Positions 25,354-33,932 of a DNA stretch of 64,000 nt are shown in pieces. The first letter of the stretch is position 1, and each line of letters begins with the position of its first letter. Both the position numbers and the translations under genes were made by a program. Origin of the DNA: Suilimivivens aceti (lineage in GTDB: Bacteria > Bacillota > Clostridia > Lachnospirales > Lachnospiraceae); NCBI RefSeq assembly GCF_025567405.1, contig NZ_JAOQKJ010000004.1, positions 228,662 to 292,661 of the forward strand. The letters run 5' to 3'. The notes beneath the pieces are model-generated. The model was not told where the DNA came from and made no database searches. It was given only the letters and a program-made list of their open reading frames with translations.

Positions 25354-27015
25354 ATGAGCATTTCACCATTACAGAAAGCCAGATATGAGTATGCTCCCAA
25401 GCTTCCGGGCATGCTCAGACACGGCATTGCAGATATCTGCGTAAAGGAAGGCGAAGAAACACAGAGTGTTGCTGATCAGGAGAAGATCAAGGCACTGTTC
25501 CCCAACACTTACGGCAAGAAGGAAATCACCTTTGAAAAGGGTCAGAATACTTCCGAAATGAAGAAGCAGATCGTTGGCGTTATCCTTTCCGGCGGACAGG
25601 CTCCTGGCGGACACAACGTTGTATGCGGTTTATATGATGCTTTAAAGGCAACCAACAAGGAGAACGAGCTTTATGGCTTCAAGGGTGGTCCGAGCGGACT
25701 GATCGAGGATGATTATATCGTTATGACTGACGAATATATCAACCAGTTCAGAAATACCGGTGGCTTCGATATCATCGGATCCGGCAGAACCAAGCTTGAG
25801 ACCAATGAGCAGTTTGCTATCGCTGCTGATGTATGTAAGAAGCACGGCATTACTGCTATCGTTATCATCGGTGGTGATGATTCTAATACCAACGCTGCTG
25901 TTCTTGCAGAGTACTTTGCAGCACACAACACCGGTGTTCAGGTGATCGGTTGCCCGAAGACCATCGACGGTGACTTAAAGAATGAAGATATCGAATGCTC
26001 CTTCGGTTTCGATACTGCAACCAAGACTTACAGTGAGATCATCGGTAACATCGAAAGAGATGCAAACTCCGCTAAGAAGTACTGGCATTTTGTTAAGGTT
26101 ATGGGGCGTAGCGCTTCCCACGTTGCTCTTGAATGCGCACTTGAGACACAGCCCAACATCTGTCTGATCTCTGAAGAGGTTGCAGAGAAGAAAATGTCCC
26201 TTTCCGCAATCGCTGATTATATTGCTGATTCCGTAGCTGCAAGAGCTGCAAAGGGCATGAACTTCGGTGTTGCTATCATCCCTGAGGGTGTTGTTGAATT
26301 CGTACCTGAATTCTCCGTACTGATCCAGGAGATCAACGAGCTTCTTGCAGGAAGCAAGGCTGATGCCTTCAATGCACTTCCTACATGGGAAGAAAAATAC
26401 GCTTTCATCGAGAAAGGCTTGACCAAGGAATCCATGGAGGTATTCGCTATCCTTCCCCAGGCTATCCAGCAGCAGTTATTCCTCGAGAGAGATCCTCACG
26501 GAAACGTTCAGGTTTCCCTGATCGAGTCCGAGAAGTTATTCTCCGCTCTTGTAAAAGATAAATTAGCAGCAAGAAAAGCAGCCGGAACCTACAATGGTAA
26601 GTTCAGTCCTCTTCATCACTTCTTAGGTTATGAAGGAAGATGCGCTTTCCCTTCAAACTTTGACTCAGACTACTGCTACTCGTTAGGATACAACGCATTC
26701 ATGCTCATCCAGTATGGTTACAATGGCTACTTATCCAAGGTTTCCAACCTTTCTGCTCCCGCAAGTGAGTGGGTTGCAGGTGGTATGCCGATCACCAAGA
26801 TGATGAACATCGAAAGAAGACATGGCGAAGACAAACCGGTTATCAGAAAAGCTCTTGTTGAGCTTGACGGTGCACCGTTCAAGTACTTCGAGGCTCACCG
26901 TAAAGAGTGGTCTGAAAATACCTGCTTCAAATATCCTGGTGCTATCCAGTACTACGGACCGGCTGAGGTATGTGACATCACAACAGTAACACTTGCTCTT
27001 GAGCAGGCAAAATAA
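25354..27015 (+). CDS. pfp: Pyrophosphate-dependent 6-phosphofructokinase
   Basis: The 553-residue protein is a long-form phosphofructokinase that uses pyrophosphate. The nucleotide-site motif reads GGDDSNTNAA with the second Asp that excludes ATP, followed by PKTIDGDLKN, in which the Lys marks PPi-dependent enzymes. MGRSASHVALECAL lies downstream. It catalyses the reversible step fructose-6-phosphate to fructose-1,6-bisphosphate in glycolysis. AAAGGAGAG precedes the ATG. Codon use is strongly biased (rich in AAG, ATC, GGT), a sign of high expression. A large convergent hairpin follows it. Confidence 0.95.
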   Translation: MSISPLQKARYEYAPKLPGMLRHGIADICVKEGEETQSVADQEKIKALFPNTYGKKEITFEKGQNTSEMKKQIVGVILSGGQAPGGHNVVCGLYDALKATNKENELYGFKGGPSGLIEDDYIVMTDEYINQFRNTGGFDIIGSGRTKLETNEQFAIAADVCKKHGITAIVIIGGDDSNTNAAVLAEYFAAHNTGVQVIGCPKTIDGDLKNEDIECSFGFDTATKTYSEIIGNIERDANSAKKYWHFVKVMGRSASHVALECALETQPNICLISEEVAEKKMSLSAIADYIADSVAARAAKGMNFGVAIIPEGVVEFVPEFSVLIQEINELLAGSKADAFNALPTWEEKYAFIEKGLTKESMEVFAILPQAIQQQLFLERDPHGNVQVSLIESEKLFSALVKDKLAARKAAGTYNGKFSPLHHFLGYEGRCAFPSNFDSDYCYSLGYNAFMLIQYGYNGYLSKVSNLSAPASEWVAGGMPITKMMNIERRHGEDKPVIRKALVELDGAPFKYFEAHRKEWSENTCFKYPGAIQYYGPAEVCDITTVTLALEQAK

Positions 27016-27054
27016 AAAAGCTGTTCCATTTACTAACAGCCAGTAAACAAATAG

Positions 27055-27105
27055 GAAACCCTCCAGAAAGTTCTGGTGCGTCTTACCAGATTTCTGAAGG
27101 GTTTC
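27055..27105. terminator. Long bidirectional terminator between convergent genes
   Basis: The outer arms GAAACCCT and AGGGTTTC, the middle arms CAGAAA and TTTCTG, and an inner TCTGGT/ACCAGA stem nest into one hairpin of about 50 bases. It lies between the plus-strand pfp and the minus-strand hydrolase gene, so it can end both transcripts. Confidence 0.8.
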
Positions 27106-27128
27106 ATTCATATTATACAGACCAGACT

Positions 27129-28601
27129 TTATACTTCCAATATCCTGCTGATGCTTCTGTCAGCCCATTCCTTTACCGTAGCAGCATCCTCCTCAAGAAG
27201 CCATCCTTCCTTTACCTCTTTCTCTATATATTCATTAAACAGCTCCAAATAATGCTCTCTATCCTTGTATCTTTCCTGAATTGCTTCTTTATCAAAGAAT
27301 TTCATTGTTCCTACAACACCCATATGTGCACTCATATCACAGCCTTCATAGGATGCGAGTGGAACTTCCAACAACACAGATCTTAACCCTCCTTCTGCGT
27401 TTCCATCTTTATCTCTCTTTATTGTCCCATCATCATTTCTAGTAATATTGCAGATCACCTCGGGCGCTATTCCTTCCGTTGCCCAGATATGTAATTTTTC
27501 AAGCAAACCTACTATATAATAAGCCAAAGGGAAATCATTAATAAATTGCTTCTCTTCAGAAGGTATTACATGGGGTTTTCTCCCAGCTTTAATAACATCC
27601 TGATCTGATACAATAACCGGACATTTAATATCAAAATGAGGGCTTCCTGGAATTTCATAATATCTGCTCTTATTTTTCTCCGTATCCTCATTCTTAGGAA
27701 GATGTTGATCCATATCATCACCAGCCCCAAACCCCTTAAACAAATATAGATCACCTTCGCTACTCATTTTAATATATGGCACTTCAGAAACTACATTTTC
27801 CTGATAATCAAGGGTAAGTGGCCCAAGCGTCTTTTGCTGGCATACTTTTCTTGCGACAAAGGCTCCAACGATATTCATATATCCATCATATATATGACTT
27901 CCGTCTTCGTTTTTCATGTACTGATCAAAATAATGCACATAAGTGTTAAGATATGCACCACTCTGGCTCTGCCCAGTCAGATACAGTTGTCTAACGTTCC
28001 AGCCATTTATCAGGTTATTTTCCACTTTACTTTTAATACGACAGGCTGTCTGGGACAGCATATCCCAGAACAGTCCTTCTTCTGTTCCAGGTATGCTGTC
28101 ATAAGCATGACATACCGGCTGAGACACTTGTTCTCCGTTGGACCAGTTCAAATCCCTATATCTTTCATAATCGAAAGTTTTTAGTGCAAGTACTGTAATT
28201 GGCTTACTGGTGATTCCTACATATGCATGACCGTTTCTTACACACCAGTCATAGATCCGGGTCCACAGATCTTCATGGTCATAACCATTCGTTGCATTCA
28301 GAATATCCAGATATACCCTGCCTGAAAACTGCTCTTCTTTTATTGGTTTTCTAATCAGAAGTCTCGTTTTGTAAGGAAGCCCTTCCTTTTTTACAACCAG
28401 TCTGCCATTATCATCATCATATACATTAGCATATCCACTGGCAAAATATTCTTCTTCACAATATCCAATTTTTTCCAGATCATATGGCATACGACAATGT
28501 CTCATTGAATCAAATGGATAAGAATTTTCTGTTGCTTCTACAGGTCCCTCAAGTATAATGTCTTTCCTGCAGGCCTGTCTTATCATATCTTCCCTTTTCA
28601 T
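27129..28601 (-). CDS. Alpha/beta-hydrolase domain protein (Abhydrolase_10 type)
   Basis: The 490-residue protein resembles the large alpha/beta-hydrolase family Abhydrolase_10. The nucleophile elbow is LTGQSQSGAYLNTYVHYF near residue 215 (Ser between two Gln). The region with RIYDWCVRNGHAYVGITSK lies upstream, and HxGVVG near residue 440 could supply the catalytic His. There is no signal peptide, so it is probably cytosolic. The substrate is unknown. It is the last gene of the LacI-controlled sugar ABC operon, 12 bp after the permease, so an esterase acting on an imported acylated or lactone sugar is a plausible inference. Confidence 0.75.
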   Translation of the reverse strand: MKREDMIRQACRKDIILEGPVEATENSYPFDSMRHCRMPYDLEKIGYCEEEYFASGYANVYDDDNGRLVVKKEGLPYKTRLLIRKPIKEEQFSGRVYLDILNATNGYDHEDLWTRIYDWCVRNGHAYVGITSKPITVLALKTFDYERYRDLNWSNGEQVSQPVCHAYDSIPGTEEGLFWDMLSQTACRIKSKVENNLINGWNVRQLYLTGQSQSGAYLNTYVHYFDQYMKNEDGSHIYDGYMNIVGAFVARKVCQQKTLGPLTLDYQENVVSEVPYIKMSSEGDLYLFKGFGAGDDMDQHLPKNEDTEKNKSRYYEIPGSPHFDIKCPVIVSDQDVIKAGRKPHVIPSEEKQFINDFPLAYYIVGLLEKLHIWATEGIAPEVICNITRNDDGTIKRDKDGNAEGGLRSVLLEVPLASYEGCDMSAHMGVVGTMKFFDKEAIQERYKDREHYLELFNEYIEKEVKEGWLLEEDAATVKEWADRSISRILEV

Positions 28602-28613
28602 ATGCTACCTCCT

Positions 28614-29579
28614 TTAGTTTTTCTCCTCTCTGAGATGATCTACAAAAACAGCTACGATCAAAATGATACCTTTAATCAACATCTGATAATAAGAGCTGAT
28701 ACTTAAAAGGCTCATTCCATTTGCAATTACAGACAACAATACGACACCCATAAAAGTATTCAAAACAGTGCCCTTACCACCGGAAAGAGATAATCCACCA
28801 AGAATAGCTGCCGTCATGATATCCATCTCGCTTCCTGTACCTGCATTATTTAATGCAACACTTCCCTGTGCTATATATAATATGGAAGCAATTCCTGCTG
28901 TCAGTCCGGAAATAATGTAAGATACCAATTCCACCTTTTTTACTGGAATTCCTGAAAGCCGTGATGCAATCCGGCTTCCACCCACGGAATAAATATTTCT
29001 TCCATATTGGGTATACTTCATAACAAAGCCAATGATCAGATATACCAGGATCATGATCCAGAACATGGATGGCAATCCAAATATGCTGTTAAAGCCAATA
29101 AACCGAACCATGGTATCATTAATGGAAATATATCTTCCATCCGTTACTATAAATGCCATTCCTCTGAATGCAAGCTGTGTTGCCAGAGTTGCAATAAAAG
29201 GGTTGATGCCCATATAGGTAATCAGACAGCCGTTAATCATTCCTCCCACAATACCAACAAGCATTGCTACCAGTAATAATGTGATTCCACGCAATCCATG
29301 TTCATAGCCAATTGCCGCTGCCATTCCAGACAATGCCATCAGCGAAATCTGGGACAAATCCAGGCCTCCAAGCACCAGAGTAATTGTCAGTCCTGCAGCC
29401 ATAATTCCATTGGCAGAAACATATACACATATATTTTTAAAATTCGACAGTGTCAGATAATACGGTGTAAGAACAGACCATACAATACTAATCAAGATCA
29501 GCGCTACAAATATACTGGTAAATGATGCATTTTTCTTTAAAAATTGAGGTATTATACTTTGTTTATTTTTCATATTCAT
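28614..29579 (-). CDS. Sugar ABC transporter permease (RbsC family)
   Basis: The 321-residue integral membrane protein belongs to the RbsC/XylH branch of BPD_transp_2. It has about nine hydrophobic helices and the loop GINPFIATLATQLAFRGMAFI. The EDI-like cytoplasmic loop after ILGGLSLSGGKGT contacts the ATPase. Its start overlaps the ATPase stop by four bases. The likely substrate is a monosaccharide or sugar derivative, set by the lipoprotein. Confidence 0.92.
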   Translation of the reverse strand: MNMKNKQSIIPQFLKKNASFTSIFVALILISIVWSVLTPYYLTLSNFKNICVYVSANGIMAAGLTITLVLGGLDLSQISLMALSGMAAAIGYEHGLRGITLLLVAMLVGIVGGMINGCLITYMGINPFIATLATQLAFRGMAFIVTDGRYISINDTMVRFIGFNSIFGLPSMFWIMILVYLIIGFVMKYTQYGRNIYSVGGSRIASRLSGIPVKKVELVSYIISGLTAGIASILYIAQGSVALNNAGTGSEMDIMTAAILGGLSLSGGKGTVLNTFMGVVLLSVIANGMSLLSISSYYQMLIKGIILIVAVFVDHLREEKN

Positions 29580-31060
29580 TCCTCTCCGAGTGCATATTTT
29601 AATACATTCTCTTTTGTCATTTCATTTTTATCAATTTCCTTAACGAGCACACCTTCATGCAGAATATACACTCTATCACAAATCCCCAGCAATTCTGGCA
29701 AATCTGATGTTACCAATAGTACACCGCATTTTCTTTTACAGATATCCTCTATCTGTTTATAAATTTCAACTTTAGCCCCAACGTCAATTCCTTTCGTTGG
29801 CTCATTCAAAAGGAACAGCTTAGGATTATTATCAAGCCACTTCGATAGTATAACCTTCTGCTGATTGCCACCTGACAATGATGATACAGGCGTATCCGGT
29901 GATGGTGTTTTAATATTCAATGTTTCAATCCATCTGTCTGCAACGGTCCTTTCTTTCCTGAGATTAAGGAATGGACCTTTTCTATAATTCTTCAAAGTGA
30001 CCGTACTGATATTTTCCATAACAGACTGAACCAGTATCAGTCCTTCTGTTTTTCTCTCCCCGGGTGTATATGCAAGTCCTGCCCTGATCGCATCAGCCGG
30101 TGATGAAATCTGAACCTCTTTTCCATCGATCAGGTATTCCTCAAAATCTGCCTTTCTTGCGCCAAACAAAGCTTCCAGTGTTTCCGAACACCCAGAGCCC
30201 ATCAGACCATATAATCCGACTATTTCTCCCTGTCGGACAGCAAGACTTATATCTTTCAGAAATTTATAATTAAGATTTTTGATTTCAATTACTTTATCAC
30301 CAATGGTTCTTTCCGATACCGGATACATATCATCTATATTTCTTCCAACCATCTCTGAAATAATCTGGTCTTTTGATATAGAATCCATCTTTCCTTCATA
30401 TACTTTCTTCCCATCACGCATAATCTGGATATCTGTACATATTTCAAAAATCTCATCCAGCTTATGAGATATATATATGACTGATTTTCCTTCTTTCTGA
30501 AGATTGCGCACTATATCAAACAAAATCTTGGTTTCTTCTTCATTTAATGCAGATGTGGGTTCATCCAGAATAAGCACATTTGCATTTCGTGCATAGGCAC
30601 GCGCTATTTCCAGCAGCTGCTTTTCTGCCGTTGATAAAAACTGTACTTTGGTAAATGGGTCAAGATGTCCCAGTCCTACCTCTTCCTGCACCTTCCTGCT
30701 GTTTTCCCCTAATTTCTTGTAATCAATACACCCCTTCTTTTTAGGCAAATTGCCAAGGAAAATATTTTCTGCAATAGACATATATTGCATGTAACTTAAT
30801 TCCTGATAAATTACCGCAATTCCTTTGTCAATAGCTTCCTTAGGAGTATATTTTCCCATTTTGGTTCCATTAAAATAAATATCTCCTTCATCTGCCTGAT
30901 AAGCTCCTGATATTATCTTTATCAAAGTAGATTTGCCGGCTCCATTTTCACCGGCAAGAGCAAGTACTTCACCGGCTGCCAGTTTCAGGTTCACGTGATC
31001 TAATGCAACCACACCCGGGAATTTTTTGACTATTCTTTCCAGACGAAGCGTTTCTTTCAT
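29576..31060 (-). CDS. Sugar ABC transporter, double ATPase subunit (RbsA/MglA family)
   Basis: The 494 residues hold two ATP-binding cassettes in tandem. The first has Walker A GENGAGKST near residue 37, signature FLSTAEKQLLEI and Walker B VLILDEPTSAL. The second has a degenerate Walker A (GLMGSGCSET), the signature SLSGGNQQKV and Walker B LFLLNEPTKGID. This pattern is normal for RbsA-like proteins. The gene lies 58 bp after the substrate-binding protein, with a hairpin in between, and overlaps the permease by four bases. Confidence 0.94.
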   Translation of the reverse strand: MKETLRLERIVKKFPGVVALDHVNLKLAAGEVLALAGENGAGKSTLIKIISGAYQADEGDIYFNGTKMGKYTPKEAIDKGIAVIYQELSYMQYMSIAENIFLGNLPKKKGCIDYKKLGENSRKVQEEVGLGHLDPFTKVQFLSTAEKQLLEIARAYARNANVLILDEPTSALNEEETKILFDIVRNLQKEGKSVIYISHKLDEIFEICTDIQIMRDGKKVYEGKMDSISKDQIISEMVGRNIDDMYPVSERTIGDKVIEIKNLNYKFLKDISLAVRQGEIVGLYGLMGSGCSETLEALFGARKADFEEYLIDGKEVQISSPADAIRAGLAYTPGERKTEGLILVQSVMENISTVTLKNYRKGPFLNLRKERTVADRWIETLNIKTPSPDTPVSSLSGGNQQKVILSKWLDNNPKLFLLNEPTKGIDVGAKVEIYKQIEDICKRKCGVLLVTSDLPELLGICDRVYILHEGVLVKEIDKNEMTKENVLKYALGEE

Positions 31061-31079
31061 TTGCGTCTCCTTTCTATAT

Positions 31080-31111
31080 AAGGAGCGCAGCCTTTTTCGA
31101 CCGCACTCCTT
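31080..31111 (-). terminator. Intercistronic hairpin after the binding-protein gene
   Basis: AAGGAG and CTCCTT with further pairs inside make a stem of about ten base pairs. It lies between the lipoprotein gene and the ATPase gene. Such hairpins commonly keep the upstream binding-protein message more abundant. No T-run follows, so full termination is unlikely. Confidence 0.55.
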
Positions 31112-31118
31112 ACAATGG

Positions 31119-32207
31119 TTATTTCATTTCAGGAAATACATCATACAGATTATTAATACCAACTACTTCCGGTACAAAGGTATTCACATAAGGAACCTCT
31201 TCGCCTGCTACGATCTTTTCACTGAGATCACAAAGTGCCTCTCCGTAATTAATAGCTCCAAGATAGATAGAACCTCTCCATGGTGCTGTTGTATTCTGTG
31301 AATCAATTGCTGCTTTAAAATAATCTGTTGCAACTGCTGAGCAATCGCTTCCCGTTCCCATAACATCCGCTGATCTTCCAGCTGCCTCAACTGCAGAGAA
31401 TGCCGCATTTGCCATATCGTCTGTCTGACAGAACATCACGATCTTTTTTCCAGGATTTGCTGAAAGTGCATCGGATACCTGCTGATATACGGCCTGCGTA
31501 TCTCCTGCATCTGCATCAATCTTAATCTGCTCTACACTGTCAATATCGGAAACATACTCTCCCAGTGCCGGAACGGCAGATGTCAGTCTTTCTGTAATCT
31601 CAGGTCCTGTTGTAAAAGTACCAACAAGCAGGATCAGGTCTGTCTTTCCACCCCACTCATCTTTAACCTGCTGTCCGATAAATTCTCCAATTGCCTTACC
31701 CATATCAGTATTGGCTGTTCCATATGTGTATGCCGGTTCCGGCAGATCCACGTGAAGTCCAAGATAAGGGATTCCATCATTTGCAGCCTCCTGTGCAAAT
31801 GGTAAGATAATATCCTGCATGGCATTACCATCAATTATAATATCTACACCCATAGCCTTAAACTGATCATATGCCGATCTCATCTTTACAGGATCATAAT
31901 TGGTAAACTGGGCATTCAGTTCCCATCCCCTTTCATCACAGGCCTTCTGCAGACCATCATACACATCCTTAAAGAATGCCTGTGTAGTGTCAATCCCATA
32001 ATATCCAATTTTCAGTGCTTTTCCATCAGCGTTTGCCTCTGCTGTCTGTCCAGAATCTCCTGCTTCTGTCCCTTCTGTTGCTGCTTCCTGCTCTGTACTC
32101 TCCACTGCAGTTCCTTCTGTTGTTGTTTCCTGGCTGCTTCCACATCCTGTCATTGCCATTGCAAATAATGCAATGCCCATAATAATGCTGATTACCTTCC
32201 TTTTCAT
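31119..32207 (-). CDS. Sugar ABC transporter substrate-binding lipoprotein (RbsB type)
   Basis: The 362-residue protein has a lipoprotein signal MKRKVISIIMGIALFAMA with lipobox MTGC, then a Thr/Glu/Gly-rich linker of about 45 residues. A periplasmic-binding-protein type 1 domain follows (YGIDTTQAFFKDVYDGLQKAC, with a repeated two-lobe layout). It would be anchored outside the cell and deliver ligand to the permease. The ligand cannot be read from sequence. AAGGAGG precedes the ATG. The 73 bp upstream, between it and lacI, contain an AT-rich palindrome (TTTATATT region near 32253-32273). Confidence 0.92.
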   Translation of the reverse strand: MKRKVISIIMGIALFAMAMTGCGSSQETTTEGTAVESTEQEAATEGTEAGDSGQTAEANADGKALKIGYYGIDTTQAFFKDVYDGLQKACDERGWELNAQFTNYDPVKMRSAYDQFKAMGVDIIIDGNAMQDIILPFAQEAANDGIPYLGLHVDLPEPAYTYGTANTDMGKAIGEFIGQQVKDEWGGKTDLILLVGTFTTGPEITERLTSAVPALGEYVSDIDSVEQIKIDADAGDTQAVYQQVSDALSANPGKKIVMFCQTDDMANAAFSAVEAAGRSADVMGTGSDCSAVATDYFKAAIDSQNTTAPWRGSIYLGAINYGEALCDLSEKIVAGEEVPYVNTFVPEVVGINNLYDVFPEMK

Positions 32208-32280
32208 ACGTTTCCTCCTTTGTTTGATACATTATTTAGTATGCTTTATCATTTATATTATTTAATATAAACTTCAGTAG

Positions 32281-33336
32281 TTACGGGATATTTTCAGATA
32301 CTATGATCTCTATCTTCGTGAAAATATCATCTGAGATATCCTCATCCATCAACAATTTATGGCATATCTTTTCGATTGCCAGATATCCCTGTTTTTCCGG
32401 TTCCTGCCCAATTGTCACACCAATAATCCCTTCCTGCAGATACTGGATAATACCAGGTGTAATATCATGTCCGATCAGAAGGGGTGGATGCTTCATTTCC
32501 AAATCCCTTATCACCTCTCCCACCGTTTCCACCATCACATTTGAAACATAAATTGCATCTATGTTCTGTGATATAAGCAGACTCTTCGTAAGGTTATAGG
32601 CAAATGCACTGTCTTCCTTGAAAGTAAAAGTTCCATAACGAACCATATCTGCTCTTTTATTATCAATCACTTCCTGGAAACCCTTAAGCCTGTCCCCAAA
32701 TGCCGACATTCCTTCGCATATCGCTATGAGTTCCACAAATACAGCATCCTGTCTGGCCATCATGGCCATAAGTTCTCCTGCAGTCCTTCCACTCCTATAC
32801 AGGTTCTGTCCCACATACGCTGTACGTCTGCATGGTTCATCATTGTTGAACGTAATTACCGGTATACCCCTGTCTACCAGATTATTGATGAGTCTTGCCA
32901 CCTTTTCTGATGTGTATGGCACAAGTGCAACACCGTCATAGCCAAGCCCAGATACTTTCTCGAGTACTTCTTCCTGTTTCACCGGATCCAGTCTTTCCAA
33001 TACAAACCGATCAATTCTGACACCCATGGATGCATATTGCAGCTCTGCTCTTTTAATACCATCCTCAACCTGCTGCCAAAATTCTGATTCATAATTATGA
33101 TAAATGACAGCAATTCTGAGTTCCTTACGCTTTCCAAGAATTCTGGCGGCAGCATTCGGTTTATAATTCAGATCCTGTATTACCTTATTGACCCTGTCTG
33201 CTGTTTCCTGTGATACCCTTCCTCTGTTGTGGATCACACGATCGACTGTACCCTTACCTACACCAGCCATCCTTGCAATATCATCAATTGTTACAGCCTT
33301 TTCATTCTTCTCTTCCACTTGCGGTACCGCCCCCAC
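32281..33336 (-). CDS. LacI-family transcriptional regulator
   Basis: The 351-residue protein has an N-terminal helix-turn-helix VTIDDIARMAGVGKGTVDRV, a hinge ending near NAAARILGKRKEL, and a sugar-binding type 1 periplasmic fold, as in LacI, PurR and RbsR. The reading starts at GTG (33336); a second GTG lies at 33318. Neither has a strong ribosome site. Residues 1-10 precede the HTH and are encoded by the operator-like repeat at 33320-33334, so binding there would cover the start of translation. It precedes its ABC operon and very likely controls it and itself. Confidence 0.92.
   Translation of the reverse strand: MGAVPQVEEKNEKAVTIDDIARMAGVGKGTVDRVIHNRGRVSQETADRVNKVIQDLNYKPNAAARILGKRKELRIAVIYHNYESEFWQQVEDGIKRAELQYASMGVRIDRFVLERLDPVKQEEVLEKVSGLGYDGVALVPYTSEKVARLINNLVDRGIPVITFNNDEPCRRTAYVGQNLYRSGRTAGELMAMMARQDAVFVELIAICEGMSAFGDRLKGFQEVIDNKRADMVRYGTFTFKEDSAFAYNLTKSLLISQNIDAIYVSNVMVETVGEVIRDLEMKHPPLLIGHDITPGIIQYLQEGIIGVTIGQEPEKQGYLAIEKICHKLLMDEDISDDIFTKIEIIVSENIP
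33320..33334. promoter_or_regulatory. Operator candidate 2, overlapping the lacI start
   Basis: TGCGGTACCGCCCCC contains the perfect 10-bp palindrome GCGGTACCGC (33321-33330) and is identical to the 15 bases at 33454-33468. The repeat centres are 134 bp apart. It lies within the first codons of the regulator gene. Confidence 0.65.
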
Positions 33337-33453
33337 TTTCTTTAAAAATTAAAATCCGAGTATAACTTTTTTTTAAAAAAGCACCTGGATTCCTGTAATA
33401 TTTATATTACTAATTCTAAATTTCCTCTTTTTTCTTTGTTTATTCCTACTCAA

Positions 33454-33468
33454 TGCGGTACCGCCCCC
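33454..33468. promoter_or_regulatory. Operator candidate 1, downstream of the lacI promoter
   Basis: This is the same 15 bases as at 33320-33334, with palindrome GCGGTACCGC at 33455-33464. It starts some ten bases after the -10 box of the promoter at 33479-33507 and so covers the early transcribed region. A TA-centred operator is less common for LacI proteins than a CG-centred one. Confidence 0.7.
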
Positions 33469-33478
33469 GCATGTATTC

Positions 33479-33507
33479 AGTATACATATTGCACTTGTTA
33501 TTGTCAA
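33479..33507 (-). promoter_or_regulatory. Promoter of the lacI-ABC operon
   Basis: TTGACA (33502-33507) and TATACT (33479-33484) are 17 bp apart on the minus strand. No other clear promoter lies between here and the ATPase genes, so the whole operon is probably transcribed from it. Confidence 0.8.
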
Positions 33508-33597
33508 ATATTTTTTGTTGTTTTTTGTGTTTTTGAATACTTTTCACATATATAATTCAGCTTTTTTGTGCATACTGTTGAGATTATATCTGCAAAA

Positions 33598-33631
33598 GGA
33601 AAAGCAGCCATTTTTGATGACCGCTTTTTCC
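33598..33631 (-). terminator. Terminator left from a lost upstream operon
   Basis: GGAAAAGC and GCTTTTTCC form the outer stem with G-U pairs inside. On the minus strand it ends in TTTTGC. It lies about 25 bp after the stop codon of the Gfo/Idh-like remnant and probably terminated that gene's operon. Confidence 0.55.
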
Positions 33632-33655
33632 TCTACATATAGCTATTTTATTTTC

Positions 33656-33793
33656 TCACCGAAATAAATCCTTCGGTACTTCAATGGGCATTCCATCGTG
33701 CATTGCTGATTCGTGTGCAATAATTCTCGCTGCACTGATGTTAATTTCTATGTCTATAAGATATACCAAACAAACTACATTTTCTATGCACAT
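33656..33793 (-). pseudogene. Remnant of a Gfo/Idh/MocA-type oxidoreductase C-terminus
   Basis: A 45-codon minus-strand frame ends in ARIIAHESAMHDGMPIEVP then KDLFR. This matches the usual C-terminal tail of Gfo/Idh/MocA sugar oxidoreductases, in which an Ala-rich helix precedes HxSAxxxGxPxEIP. Nothing homologous is visible upstream, so only the tail survives. It sits between the LacI sugar operon and the AAA/nuclease gene. The remaining gap (33794-33932) holds no gene that I can see. Confidence 0.5.
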
Positions 33794-33932
33794 ATTTTTT
33801 AGAAAACTATCGGATTTTTTATTTTTGTTTCAAAACCCCATTCAAAAAGGATCCACCAGATCTTTTTTCATATACATGGATTAAAAAAAGTGTCCTTGCA
33901 GGATTCCTACGGCGGGTCGCTCTATGCGACAT

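Noticed and set aside
33684..33884. 66-codon plus-strand frame in the gap after the LacI regulator
   Set aside because: It is Ser/Phe/Ile-rich and opposite the Gfo/Idh-like remnant, without a ribosome site.
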